NCBI RefSeq assembly: GCF_050271975.1
Contig: NZ_CP189850.1
Coordinates: 806,001-870,000, forward strand
Source: Litorimonas sp947503715
GTDB lineage: Bacteria > Pseudomonadota > Alphaproteobacteria > Caulobacterales > Maricaulaceae
Direction: 5' to 3'
Length of the DNA stretch: 64,000 nt
Of the stretch, positions 1-9,100 are shown in pieces. A program made the translations under genes and the position numbers. A model generated the notes under the pieces. That model had not been told where the DNA came from. It did not search any database and worked only from the letters and a program-made list of their open reading frames with translations. The first letter of the stretch is position 1. Each line of letters begins with the position of its first letter.

Positions 1-300
1 TATATTCTTTATATGTTTTTGCGACCACCAAAACTTTATCTTCATCAAAAAGGTTTTGAGATTAAATCTGCGTTTCCAAGTTTCGAAGAAAAATGGTCCG
101 AAGTTTCCAGCTTTCAGATTGTAGAAAAAGGCGTCTTCAAGATTGAAAAAATTTCTTACAAGCACGTTTCAAATATGAGTTCTGACGAAAACAATATCGA
201 TAATTTCATCCCATTCAGTTTTTCTTATTCGATTGAAGAGCTTGTGAATTTGCTGAACGGGTATCGCCATCAGGCATTAACGAGTAATCTAAATGACTAA
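1..300 (+). CDS. C-terminal part of a PH-domain-like protein (STM3941-like), cut by the window edge
   Basis: The frame is open from base 1, so the first ATG at 13 is probably internal and the real start lies outside the window. The visible part alternates short beta-strand-like stretches (KGFEIKSAF, SFQIVEKGVFKIEKI) and ends in a helix reading YSIEELVNLLNGYRHQ, a closing helix often seen in bacterial PH-like 'STM3941' proteins. It is AT-richer than the genes that follow. Its stop overlaps the start of the next gene (ATGACTAA), which suggests translational coupling. The family call is from pattern only and no enzymatic role is implied. Confidence 0.55.
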   Translation, partial: YILYMFLRPPKLYLHQKGFEIKSAFPSFEEKWSEVSSFQIVEKGVFKIEKISYKHVSNMSSDENNIDNFIPFSFSYSIEELVNLLNGYRHQALTSNLND

Positions 301-1837
301 TCATAACGACAATTGGCAGCCCCCACATGAGCGCAACGAATTTGCGGTCCGTGAAGAATCTGCGCCTTGGCTGAAATATGCCGTCGGTATTATCGCGCTA
401 CTTCTCGTCGCGGGGGGCGGGATTTGGCTGGCATCAAAAGTTGTCATTGCGGAGGATGTTCCCGTAATTGAGCGGGTTGAGAAACCGATTGAGGAAAAAC
501 CCCAAGCCCCGAAATCCGCCGATGACGAGGCGTGGGTGCAGGCGCTGGAAACGGATACGTTGGAGGGCTACCGCGCCTATCTGACCGCTTTCCCGAATGG
601 GCGGCACAAGGAAGACGCCATCCGTCTCATCAATGAATTTGACGGCAAAGCTTGGGCTGTGGCTGAAGAACGCGATACGATTGAAGGTTATGAGGATTAT
701 TTGGAGGCGTGGCCCGACGGCCTCCACGCCAATGAAGCGCGTGAACGGATTGCGCAGATAAAGGCGGAGGAAGAGGCCCGCCGCAAAAATGCGGAAGAAG
801 CCGCGCGACAAGAAGCAGCGGCTTGGAAAGCGGCGGCCGAGGCGAATACGGTCCCGTCTTACGAAGGCTATCTCTCCAAATTTCCCGCTGGGAAAAACGC
901 GGCAGAGGCACAGTCCCGCATTGACCGGTTGAAAGCCACAGCGGCGGATGAAGCAGCATGGGCCGTGGCAAAAGCCTCAAATGCGTCGGATGCCTACCAA
1001 CAATATCTGACGAGTTTCCCGCAGGGTGCACATGTGCCCGAGGCCATTGCGGCGCTGGAAAATCTGCGTCCCGCGGCAGGGAAAACCTTTAAAGATTGCG
1101 ACGCTTGCCCGACCATGGTCAGCCTGCCCGCCGGCACGGCGGAACTCGGCGCAGGGGCGGGCGACACGGACGGCAAACCGAATGAGAAACCTTCGCGTCC
1201 CGTGACCTTTACCAATATGTTCGCGATTGGCGTTACCGAGGTGACCTTCAATCAATATCAGGCCTGCGTCAGTGCGGGCGGGTGTAAATCCATGCCGTCT
1301 GATAATGGTTGGGGCGGCGGAAATCGTCCCGTCATCAATGTCAGTTGGTCTGACGCCGTTGCCTATGCGCAATGGCTGTCCAACACGACCGGCAAGTCCT
1401 ACAGCCTGCCCTCCGGAGCCCAGTGGGAATATGCGGCGCGTGCCGGCGACACCAAGATCTATCCGGGCGGTTCCCCCGCAGCGCTCTGTGCGTTTGCCAA
1501 TGGTGCGTCGAAAGAATCCGGTCTGCCCTGGGCGAATGAGGCCTGTACCGATATGGCCGCGGACCGCACCTTGCCCGTGGGGTCGCTGTCCAAAAATAAA
1601 TTCGGGACGCAGGATATGATCGGCAATGTGTCAGAATGGGTGCTGGATTGTAACACGCTGAACTTGAAAGACGCGCCTGTAGATGGTTCTGCTGATGCGC
1701 GCGGGTCCTGTTCCCAACGGATTGTGCGCGGTGGATCGTGGTTCTCAGGCGCGGAAGGTCTGCGCTATGCGGCGCGCGCGGTTCAGCGTCGCGGGGACAC
1801 GAATGACTTCACGGGATTTAGGGTGGTTAGAAACTAA
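293..1837 (+). CDS. Membrane-anchored SUMF1/FGE-domain protein with four helical repeats
   Basis: A 514-residue protein. A cytoplasmic N-terminus is followed by one membrane segment at about residues 27-50. Four related repeats follow (about 80-112, 120-152, 178-211 and 222-254) with the pattern AW..A...DT..GY..YL..FP.G.H..EA, resembling TPR-like repeats of YfiO-type proteins. The C-terminal 240 residues are an FGE-sulfatase/SUMF1 domain: QWEYAARAG, GNVSEWVLDCN, RGGSWFSG and the terminal GFRVVRN. The paired cysteines that true formylglycine-generating enzymes carry near the end of the domain are absent (RGGSWFSGAEGLRYAAR has none), so this is more likely a binding or structural SUMF1 module than an oxidase. 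The start overlaps the upstream stop. Confidence 0.85.
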   Translation: MTNHNDNWQPPHERNEFAVREESAPWLKYAVGIIALLLVAGGGIWLASKVVIAEDVPVIERVEKPIEEKPQAPKSADDEAWVQALETDTLEGYRAYLTAFPNGRHKEDAIRLINEFDGKAWAVAEERDTIEGYEDYLEAWPDGLHANEARERIAQIKAEEEARRKNAEEAARQEAAAWKAAAEANTVPSYEGYLSKFPAGKNAAEAQSRIDRLKATAADEAAWAVAKASNASDAYQQYLTSFPQGAHVPEAIAALENLRPAAGKTFKDCDACPTMVSLPAGTAELGAGAGDTDGKPNEKPSRPVTFTNMFAIGVTEVTFNQYQACVSAGGCKSMPSDNGWGGGNRPVINVSWSDAVAYAQWLSNTTGKSYSLPSGAQWEYAARAGDTKIYPGGSPAALCAFANGASKESGLPWANEACTDMAADRTLPVGSLSKNKFGTQDMIGNVSEWVLDCNTLNLKDAPVDGSADARGSCSQRIVRGGSWFSGAEGLRYAARAVQRRGDTNDFTGFRVVRN

Positions 1838-1883
1838 CGACCTATTCATCCCGTGCTCAGGCAAAATATGTTATGGCTCTGCC

Positions 1884-2930
1884 ATGATCATACGTGGATT
1901 GACAGTTTCGCTCCTCTTCGCCGTTCTGGCCGCACCTGCCTATGCGCAGGACTCAGACCCGAATCCGGTTCAGGACAATCCTGACACGCGACAAACCGAT
2001 CAGTCCGAGGAAGATTGGCGGAAGTCCCGCAAGAAGCGCGATAGTGGTGATATTTTCAAAGATATCGTCACCAATCCCAATAGTCAGGGCGTCGGTTCCT
2101 TTCCGGGGGGCGAGGTCAAGGCCATTGACCTGCTCAACCCTGAATCCCGTCGTCACCTGAACCGTCAGCGCGCAAAAGCTCTTGCCGGAGCCGAACCCGG
2201 TGAGCCTATTGATGCGGCCTATGAACCCTCGGAAGAGGCGAAAACGGACGAATATATCGCCAAGCAGGAAGCGCGGGCCTGGAAAGAAATGGTCGAGGAG
2301 GCCAATAGCGGCCTTGGCGGAATGGGTGACGGAACCGGAGATGGTAAGTCCGGAGAAGGTGAAGGCACCGCGAGTCAGGAGCCTGCTGAGGCAGGACAGG
2401 GCGGCGGCGAAGGGCAAACTAAAGGACAAGCGGGACAATCCGGTGGCGGGTCTTCCGGTCAATCACCTATGTCGCAAAACTCGCCCCTGCGCGGTGGGTC
2501 TGCGGCATCGGCGTCGGATATTCTGAACCAGATCAAAGGCCGCGGCGCGCCCTCGGGCCAAAACCCTAGCGGCCAGACAGCGGGACAATCGGCAGGGCAG
2601 GCAGAAGGACAGGCGCAAGGTTCGCAACCCAGCGGTCAATCCGACGCGCAACAGGGTCAAGATTCCGGTCAGGCGCAAACTGATGGGACCGCTGATGCGG
2701 ATGCGCAATCTGCCTCTGATGCCTCGGCACAAGCCCAAGCTGACGCGGCTGCTGCCGCACAGGCACAAGCTGTCGCAGACGCACAGTCCAATGCTGAAAC
2801 AGCGGCACAAGCCGCCGCCCATGCCGAAACAATCAGTCCGTTGGAACGGTTAAAGCGCGACCCCGTGGACCGCGCGGGAACGGGCGGTCGGACGAGTGCG
2901 TCCGACTACCTCAAGAAAAAACAGGATTAG
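1884..2930 (+). CDS. Secreted Gln/Gly/Ala/Ser-rich low-complexity protein
   Basis: I chose ATG 1884 because it begins a clear Sec signal peptide (MIIRGLTVSLLFAVLAAPAYA, cut before QDSD); the open frame extends upstream to 1683 but that part overlaps the previous gene. The mature protein of about 327 residues is hydrophilic. From about residue 130 it becomes a low-complexity tract of GQ, AQ, SGQ and later AQAQADAAAAA steps, and it ends in a short basic segment (SDYLKKKQD). No family is recognised. It lies 46 bases after the SUMF1 gene on the same strand and could be co-transcribed. The Shine-Dalgarno is weak. The stop overlaps the convergent next gene by four bases. Confidence 0.75.
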   Translation: MIIRGLTVSLLFAVLAAPAYAQDSDPNPVQDNPDTRQTDQSEEDWRKSRKKRDSGDIFKDIVTNPNSQGVGSFPGGEVKAIDLLNPESRRHLNRQRAKALAGAEPGEPIDAAYEPSEEAKTDEYIAKQEARAWKEMVEEANSGLGGMGDGTGDGKSGEGEGTASQEPAEAGQGGGEGQTKGQAGQSGGGSSGQSPMSQNSPLRGGSAASASDILNQIKGRGAPSGQNPSGQTAGQSAGQAEGQAQGSQPSGQSDAQQGQDSGQAQTDGTADADAQSASDASAQAQADAAAAAQAQAVADAQSNAETAAQAAAHAETISPLERLKRDPVDRAGTGGRTSASDYLKKKQD

Positions 2931-3538
2931 TCCTGCGCGACCGTCATGGCGTAAACGCGTGCGGTTGCACCTGTTGATTTTGTGACGGGTTCCAGCAGGA
3001 AGCGTATGGACTCCCCTGCAGGTAAACGCTCGGCGGCCTCTGTTTCGCCAGTCGCTGGACCGAAGCGATAGGTCAGTGTTTGGCGACCTGCGGCAGCATC
3101 AAAGCTCCGTCCGATAGCCGTGTAACCTGTACGGCTGACGGGGGCGCCATTGGCGTCCAGCGCCCAAGCGACCATGCGGAAGCCGAGATCGCCAATCACA
3201 TTTTCCGTTTCCAGATCAACGGTCACAACGTAATCTTTTGCAGTAGATGTCGGGAAGGTTTTGGAAAGTCCGAGGGACGGACCCTTTGGGTTGAGGCGCA
3301 GGGTCACCGCGTCATCCGTAATTATAATATCATCGGATTTTGCCGCGCGGACACCGCGTCGACCCGTGATAAATTGGCCGGGTTTCAGAGCGGCTTTTAT
3401 CTCAGGTTTAGGCGTTTCTGGTGTCGTCGTTTCAATCTGTGTTGGCGGGGTCGGAGCTTTTTCGGGCGCAGCAGCCTTGTCTCCGCAAGCCGTTAATGCG
3501 CAAGCGATCAGAGTTGTCGTCAGAAGTCGATAGATCAT
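2927..3538 (-). CDS. Predicted lipoprotein, unknown function
   Basis: The ATG at 3538 starts a lipoprotein signal peptide, MIYRLLTTTLIACALTAC, with lipobox LTAC and Cys18. A longer reading from 3610 would bury the signal and is not preferred. After a Pro/Thr-rich linker (about residues 25-50) comes a domain of about 150 residues with alternating beta-strand character (DYVVTVDLETENVIGDLGFRM, IRFLLEPV, ARVYAMTVAQ), compatible with a beta-sandwich. No known family is recognised. It is convergent with the preceding secreted-protein gene, sharing TTAG at the stops. Confidence 0.75.
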   Translation of the reverse strand: MIYRLLTTTLIACALTACGDKAAAPEKAPTPPTQIETTTPETPKPEIKAALKPGQFITGRRGVRAAKSDDIIITDDAVTLRLNPKGPSLGLSKTFPTSTAKDYVVTVDLETENVIGDLGFRMVAWALDANGAPVSRTGYTAIGRSFDAAAGRQTLTYRFGPATGETEAAERLPAGESIRFLLEPVTKSTGATARVYAMTVAQD

Positions 3539-3642
3539 GAATTTGGCCCGTATAGTCTTTAGTGAATTTGCGTTCTTATAAATAAGTCGTGTGATGATAA
3601 AACCCCTCATTCACGGCTGGGTTCCACAGCATTTTTTCGCAG

Positions 3643-3678
3643 GTAAATAAAAAGCCCGCTCTGGAAGGAACGGGCTTT
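3643..3678 (-). terminator. Rho-independent terminator of acnA
   Basis: On the minus strand a GAAAGCCCG / CGGGCTTT hairpin (arms 3671-3678 and 3651-3658) is followed by TTTATTTA. It lies 24 bases past the acnA stop and ends that transcript. Confidence 0.8.
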
Positions 3679-3701
3679 CAAATCTTAGACTTGAACAGAA
3701 T

Positions 3702-6389
3702 TTAGGCGGCCTTGGCTTCCGCTGCGAGGTTCCGCAACACGTAGTGCAGGATACCCTCGTTCTTATAATATTCATGCTCATTATCTGTATCGATCCGGAC
3801 ATTGGTGGTGACTGTTTTAGTCTTTCCGTCTGGATAAGTGATGACGACGTCGAGTGTGCCGCGTGGTTCCAGGCCTTCAATGCCGGAAATAGAAACCGTC
3901 TCATCACCTGTCAGGCCGAGTTGTTCCCAGCTCTCACCCTCTTGGAATTCCAGGGGTAGGACGCCCATTCCGATCAGGTTGGACCGGTGAATCCGCTCAA
4001 AGCTGGAGGCGATGACGGCTTTCACACCGAGGAGGATTGTGCCTTTGGCCGCCCAGTCGCGGGAGGATCCGTTACCGTAAAGCGAGCCGGAGAAGATCAC
4101 GAGGTCTTTATTCGCGTCCTTATATTTTTGGGCCGCATCAAAGATGGACATGATTTCGCCCGTCGGGACATATTTTGTCACGCCGCCCGTTGTGCCCGGT
4201 GCCATCAGGTTCTTGATACGGATATTGGCAAATGTGCCGCGCATCATGACTTCATGGTTACCACGACGGGAGCCGAATGAGTTGAACTCATATTTCGGGA
4301 CATCATTGTCTTTCAGGTAATCACCCGCCGGACCGTCATGTTTAATTGCACCGGCCGGAGAGATGTGATCGGTTGTGATAGAGTCGCCAAGAAGCGCGAG
4401 AATATTTGCATCTTTAACGTCTTCAACCGCATCCGGAGTCGCGCTCATGCCGTCAAAATAGGGTGGGTTGCGGACGTAAGTGGATTTCGGTTTCCAATCA
4501 TAGGTCTTGCCGCCCGACACTTTAATATCGCGCCATTGCTTGTCGCCCTTGAAGACGTCGGCATAGCGGTCCGTGAACATTTGACGGGTGATGATCTTCC
4601 GTACAACCTCTGCGATTTCCGCTGAGGTTGGCCAGAGGTCCTTGAGATAAACTTCATTGCCCTCCTGATCGACACCCAGTGGATCCGCATCGAAATCGTG
4701 ATGCATCGAACCCGCCAGCGCATAAGCGACGACGAGGGGCGGTGAGGCGAGGAAGTTGGCTTTGAGGTCCGGACCAATCCGGCCTTCAAAGTTTCGGTTA
4801 CCGGACAGCACAGAACATGAGACGAGGTCGCCGTCTGCAATGGCTTTGGACAATTCCGGCGCAAGCGGGCCGGAGTTCCCGATACAGGTCGTACAGCCAT
4901 AGCCGACAACGTCGAAACCGAGCGCGTCGAGATCGTCCTGTAGTCCGGATTTTTCGAGATATTCGCCGACAACCTGCGAGCCCGGTGCGGTCGATGTTTT
5001 GACCCAAGGCTTAACCTTCAAACCTTTCTCGCGGGCTTTTTTGGCCACGAGGCCGGCCGCCATCATGACTGAGGGGTTGGATGTGTTGGTACAGGACGTA
5101 ATCGCCGCAATCATAACGTCGCCATGGTCGATGGAATAGCCTGCGCCTTCGACCTCAATGGCAGTGTCACCGTCCGGCGTTTTGCCAAATTCATCGCGGA
5201 GGATTTCCGCGAATTTCACATTCGCGCCTTTTAGGTCGAAACGGTCCTGCGGACGCTTGGGTCCGGCAATAGACGGTGTGACCGTTGCCATGTCGAGGCT
5301 GATTGTGCTTGTGAAGGTCGGTGTGCTTTCATCGCGCCAGAAGCCCTGCTGTTTCGCATAGGCCTCGACGAGGGCGATGCGTGTTTCGTCACGACCTGTC
5401 GCTTGCAGATAGCGGAGCGTGTCATCATCAACGGGGAAGAACCCGCAGGTCGCGCCATATTCCGGTGCCATATTGGCGAGTGTTGCCTGATCTTCGAGGG
5501 ACAGGTGATCCAGACCCGATCCGTAAAACTCAACGAATTTTCCGACGACGCCTTTTTGGCGCAGCATTTCAACAACGCGCAAGACAAGGTCGGTGGCGGT
5601 CGAGCCTTCCGGTAATTTGCCCGTCAGCTCGAACCCGACAACTTCGGGGATGAGCATGGAAATCGGCTGGCCGAGCATGGCGGCTTCGGCTTCAATTCCG
5701 CCAACGCCCCAACCCAGAACGGAAATGCCGTTAATCATGGTTGTGTGGGAGTCGGTTCCGACAAGTGTGTCAGGGAAGGCATAAGTTTTACCATCGGCTG
5801 TTTTCGTCCAAACCGTCTGTGCGAGGTTTTCCAAATTCACCTGATGACAAATGCCTGTTCCGGGAGGGACGACGGAGAAATTATCGAAGGCGGTCTGACC
5901 CCATTTCAGGAAATCATAACGCTCCATATTCCGCTCATATTCGCGCTGGACGTTTTTCTTCTCGGCTTCGGGTGTGCCGAAATAATCGACCATGACCGAA
6001 TGGTCGATGACGAGGTGAACGGGGTTGAGCGGGTTAATCGCCTCGGCAGATCCGCCGAGCTTCACAATCGCGTCGCGCATGGAGGCCAGATCGACAACCG
6101 CCGGAACGCCTGTGAAATCCTGCATCAAAACACGCGCCGGACGATAGGCGATTTCGTGTGTGGAGGTCTTTGGTCCAAGCCAATCCGCAATCGCCTGAAT
6201 GTCTTCTTTTTTGACCGTATTGCCGTCTTCGTGACGCAGCAGGTTTTCAAGAAGGACTTTGAGGGAACGCGGCAGATTCGAGATGCCCGTCAGTCCGTTC
6301 TTTTCGGCCTCTTTCAGGTCGTAATAAGTGTAAGTTCCGCCGCGGACTTCCATCTCGCGTTCGCAGTTAAAGCTGTCCAATGAGGCCAT
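3702..6389 (-). CDS. acnA: Aconitate hydratase A
   Basis: An 895-residue AcnA/IRP-type aconitase, full length for the family. It interconverts citrate and isocitrate in the cytosolic TCA cycle. The [4Fe-4S] ligands are visible as Cys433 in SCTNTSNP and Cys499/Cys502 in GYGCTTCIGNSGPL. DSHTTM near residue 213 and the swivel domain with SRDWAAKG and SSFERIHRSNLIGMGVLPL near the C-terminus are also present. The ATG at 6389 follows a perfect 12-base palindrome (CCTTTATAAAGG, 6401-6412) that contains the AAAGG ribosome-binding core. The gene stands alone with its own terminator. Confidence 0.98.
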   Translation of the reverse strand: MASLDSFNCEREMEVRGGTYTYYDLKEAEKNGLTGISNLPRSLKVLLENLLRHEDGNTVKKEDIQAIADWLGPKTSTHEIAYRPARVLMQDFTGVPAVVDLASMRDAIVKLGGSAEAINPLNPVHLVIDHSVMVDYFGTPEAEKKNVQREYERNMERYDFLKWGQTAFDNFSVVPPGTGICHQVNLENLAQTVWTKTADGKTYAFPDTLVGTDSHTTMINGISVLGWGVGGIEAEAAMLGQPISMLIPEVVGFELTGKLPEGSTATDLVLRVVEMLRQKGVVGKFVEFYGSGLDHLSLEDQATLANMAPEYGATCGFFPVDDDTLRYLQATGRDETRIALVEAYAKQQGFWRDESTPTFTSTISLDMATVTPSIAGPKRPQDRFDLKGANVKFAEILRDEFGKTPDGDTAIEVEGAGYSIDHGDVMIAAITSCTNTSNPSVMMAAGLVAKKAREKGLKVKPWVKTSTAPGSQVVGEYLEKSGLQDDLDALGFDVVGYGCTTCIGNSGPLAPELSKAIADGDLVSCSVLSGNRNFEGRIGPDLKANFLASPPLVVAYALAGSMHHDFDADPLGVDQEGNEVYLKDLWPTSAEIAEVVRKIITRQMFTDRYADVFKGDKQWRDIKVSGGKTYDWKPKSTYVRNPPYFDGMSATPDAVEDVKDANILALLGDSITTDHISPAGAIKHDGPAGDYLKDNDVPKYEFNSFGSRRGNHEVMMRGTFANIRIKNLMAPGTTGGVTKYVPTGEIMSIFDAAQKYKDANKDLVIFSGSLYGNGSSRDWAAKGTILLGVKAVIASSFERIHRSNLIGMGVLPLEFQEGESWEQLGLTGDETVSISGIEGLEPRGTLDVVITYPDGKTKTVTTNVRIDTDNEHEYYKNEGILHYVLRNLAAEAKAA

Positions 6390-6400
6390 GTGGGGCGCAT

Positions 6401-6412
6401 CCTTTATAAAGG
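6401..6412. promoter_or_regulatory. Perfect palindrome over the acnA ribosome-binding site
   Basis: CCTTTATAAAGG is self-complementary and its 3' half (AAAGG) is the only Shine-Dalgarno-like sequence before the acnA ATG. It could be an operator or an RNA element affecting translation; it could also be chance. Confidence 0.35.
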
Positions 6413-6499
6413 TTGTGTCTGTTGCGCGGCTTATGACAAAACCCCGTCACATTATCAATGTTTGATACAGGCCTATGTTCTAACAGCTATGAATAGCAG

Positions 6500-6745
6500 T
6501 CAGGCGGCTTTACTCGCGGCCAGCATTCGCCAGGCATAATCACAGAGCCGTTTTCCGGCCATACGGCGGGTGAGATATATATTCAGCTCTATTTCATTTT
6601 CCGTGAACGGTTCAAACCTTCCAACATTTTGGGCGGCTCTTAAAATGTAGAAGTGAAGCTGTTCATTTGATTCTGCGGTGTCCCAATCAGAATCGTGTTC
6701 TATGGCTTCGCGGATTGCGCTAACCGCCGAAACATCTGACCCCAT
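6500..6745 (-). CDS. Small hypothetical protein, 81 aa
   Basis: An ATG-initiated 81-residue frame between acnA and yciB. The N-terminal half is acidic and helical (SAIREAIEHDSDWDTAE) and the C-terminal half is basic (YLTRRMAGKRLCDYAWRML). There is no signal peptide or membrane segment and no family recognised. Upstream GTGGGA could be a weak ribosome-binding site. The composition is like real protein and nothing overlaps it, but it remains an uncertain gene. Confidence 0.5.
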   Translation of the reverse strand: MGSDVSAVSAIREAIEHDSDWDTAESNEQLHFYILRAAQNVGRFEPFTENEIELNIYLTRRMAGKRLCDYAWRMLAASKAA

Positions 6746-6857
6746 GATAATTTAATCCCACATTGCTGGGGCAACCGAGAATTCGACCTGCCCGTCCCGC
6801 TTTCACATCGCTGCGACATATTGGCAAATGAGCCGTTTGAACAGAGTTAACTTGTGA

Positions 6858-7448
6858 TTAATCCGTTTTCATTTCGCCGAATTTGTTCAGAAATGGGATT
6901 TGGGTCAGGGTAAACAGAATCGTCAATGGAAGAAATCCGAAGACCTTAAACCCGGCCCAAAAGTCTTCTGAAAAATTCCGCCAGATGATCTCGTTTAGAA
7001 TGGCCATCGCGAAAAAGAAGATCGCCCAGCGGATGGCGAGGACGTTCCATTTATCATCAGGTAATTCAAAGGCCGATCCCATGAGGAGCTTGATAACATT
7101 TTTGCCAAATATCACGCCGCCGATGACGACCACGCCGTAAAGGGCGTTCAAGAAGGTGGGCTTCATGTAAATAAAGCGCTTATCCCCCGTGAGAAGCGCA
7201 ATCAGCGCTGACCCGCCAATGACGATTGTCGAAAAAATGAGAACAGGCGACAGGGTCCGGTGACGGACCCAGCTTATCAATAAGGCGAAAGTGGCCGCGA
7301 TAGCCAGAACGCCAGCCGCCCAAATCAGGGCTTCATCCGGATGGTTCCGCCGCCAATAAAGAAACGCCGCGAAGAAGATGAGCAACGGCCCGAAATCGAG
7401 CCAGAAACTCGTTTTTTTCGCCGCTGTCGGGACAGTCTCTTCCGTCAT
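6858..7448 (-). CDS. yciB: Intracellular septation protein A / YciB
   Basis: A 196-residue inner-membrane protein of the IspZ/YciB family with five to six hydrophobic helices. Family features are the early FGPLLIFF, RRNHPDEALIWAAGVLAI, the central FLNALYGVVVIGGVIFGKN, ALNEI-like (ILNEIIWRNFSEDFWAGFKVFGFLPLT) and the closing LNKFGEM. YciB proteins support envelope integrity and septal peptidoglycan synthesis. The start codon shares one base with the stop of the upstream symporter (TAATG), so the two are probably translated from one transcript. Confidence 0.92.
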   Translation of the reverse strand: MTEETVPTAAKKTSFWLDFGPLLIFFAAFLYWRRNHPDEALIWAAGVLAIAATFALLISWVRHRTLSPVLIFSTIVIGGSALIALLTGDKRFIYMKPTFLNALYGVVVIGGVIFGKNVIKLLMGSAFELPDDKWNVLAIRWAIFFFAMAILNEIIWRNFSEDFWAGFKVFGFLPLTILFTLTQIPFLNKFGEMKTD

Positions 7449-8935
7449 TATTTGAGGTCGTCCTGATCGACCAAACCATCATTCGCGATCTTGTCCTTGT
7501 CGAAATATTCTTTCGCCAATTTAAACACGACGGGCGAGAGCAGGATGAGCGCGATCAGGTTTGGCGCAGCCATGAGACCCGTCAAACTATCCGCCACGAG
7601 CCAGAACGTATTGACGACAAGATTGTCATTACCTTCCGTTTCAAAATGCAGTGCGAATGTCGACGCAAAGACGGCCAGAACCCAAACACATCTAAACACT
7701 GGGATGGAGCGCTCTTTAAAGATAAATGCTGTACACCTCTCGCCATAATAGGACCAACCGATAATCGTTGTGAAGGCGAAAATTGCTAAACAGATATTGA
7801 CGATGTGATTGCCGAATCCCGAGAGAGTTGCTTCAAATGCGGAGGCCGTGAGAGGAACACCTGTCTCGCAGCCGGAGGGCGTATTCCCGTCTTTCAGCAT
7901 ATCGAGGATTGCTGGATTAGCGAGACAACTATCTGCCACAACTCCTGAGGTCAGAATGACCAAGGCGGTGATCGTACAAATGATCAGTGTATCAATAATT
8001 GTTCCCAACATGGCGATAATTCCCTGATTGACGGGATCATTATTCTGCGCTGCCGCATGGGCAATGGGCGCGGAACCTTGTCCGGCCTCGTTCGAGAAAA
8101 GACCACGCGCCACACCTTTTTGCATCGCCAACATCATGAGGCCGATTGCGACACCTGTCCCCGCGCTTTGTAAACCGAAGGCATATTCAAAAATGAGACC
8201 AAAGGCAGCGGGAATTGCGCTGAAATTTAATGCAATAACAAGTAGTGCCGCAGATAAATAGAGTACAGCCATGAAAGGCACGAGTTTGGAAGCAATTGCG
8301 CCAATCCTTTTGATTCCACCAAAGACTACAGATGCGACAAGCGCGGACAGAACCAGAGCCACAATACGGGCATCAAAACCATAACCCGTCACATCCGATA
8401 CAAGAGCATCACCGATGGAGTTAGCTTGCACTGCATTCCCTGTTGAGAGTGAGCCGATGATACCGAAAAGGGCAAAAGCCACAGCCAGCCATTTCCATTT
8501 CGGACCAAGACCGTTTTTGATATAATACATGGGTCCGCCCACGCGGTTACCGTTGGCATCTATCTCGCGGTAACGTACTGCTAGTACACCTTCGCCGAAT
8601 TTAGTGGCCGTACCTAGAATGGCCGTAACCCACATCCAGAACACGGCACCCGGTCCACCGATGGCAATCGCGGCAGCCACGCCTGCAATGTTGCCTGTTC
8701 CGACCGTCGACGACAGGGCCGTCATGAGTGCGGCAAAAGGTGAGACATCACCTTCCTCGGCTTCGCCCGTTCTCTTCTTGAAGAGCTGACGGAAGCCGTA
8801 ACCTATTTTCGTCAAAGAAATGAAACGGAGACCAACGGTTAGAAAAAATCCAACGCCCAATAAAAGACCCATCATTGGCCATCCCCAGACAATGCTGTTG
8901 AGCACCTGCATGGCTTTATTGAAAAATTCCATCAT
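7448..8935 (-). CDS. Sodium:alanine (glycine) symporter, AGCS family
   Basis: A 495-residue polytopic membrane protein. Signature stretches of the alanine/glycine:cation symporter family are GTGNIAGVAAAIAIGGPGAVFWMW, TKFGEGVLAVRYRE, GGPMYYIKNGLG, FSNEAGQGSAPIAHAAA and GWSYYGERC. It should import small neutral amino acids with Na+, fitting a marine organism. It begins about 165 bases from the divergently transcribed aminotransferase, so an amino-acid-related regulatory region between 8936 and 9100 is plausible. It is coupled to yciB downstream. Confidence 0.93.
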   Translation of the reverse strand: MMEFFNKAMQVLNSIVWGWPMMGLLLGVGFFLTVGLRFISLTKIGYGFRQLFKKRTGEAEEGDVSPFAALMTALSSTVGTGNIAGVAAAIAIGGPGAVFWMWVTAILGTATKFGEGVLAVRYREIDANGNRVGGPMYYIKNGLGPKWKWLAVAFALFGIIGSLSTGNAVQANSIGDALVSDVTGYGFDARIVALVLSALVASVVFGGIKRIGAIASKLVPFMAVLYLSAALLVIALNFSAIPAAFGLIFEYAFGLQSAGTGVAIGLMMLAMQKGVARGLFSNEAGQGSAPIAHAAAQNNDPVNQGIIAMLGTIIDTLIICTITALVILTSGVVADSCLANPAILDMLKDGNTPSGCETGVPLTASAFEATLSGFGNHIVNICLAIFAFTTIIGWSYYGERCTAFIFKERSIPVFRCVWVLAVFASTFALHFETEGNDNLVVNTFWLVADSLTGLMAAPNLIALILLSPVVFKLAKEYFDKDKIANDGLVDQDDLK

Positions 8936-9100
8936 ATTCCCCTTGCCCCGTCGGGGGCGAAATTTGTTCTAGCCGCCTTCTTCCGCCTCACCGCGCATAA
9001 GGCAACGGAAAATTTCGTCTGAACACGTCTCAACGCTAGCCGAGTGCAGTCAAACCCGCTATCGGTGCGACCTAACCGCAATATGGAACACACTTTCATC

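Noticed and set aside
2300..2830. Repeats in the Gln/Gly-rich protein as a DNA tandem-repeat array
   Set aside because: The amino-acid pattern is repetitive, but the DNA units vary in length and codons, so it is low-complexity coding sequence, not a satellite or CRISPR.
5745..6383. A 212-codon plus-strand frame within acnA
   Set aside because: It is an antisense shadow of the aconitase N-terminus with no ribosome-binding site or recognisable domain.
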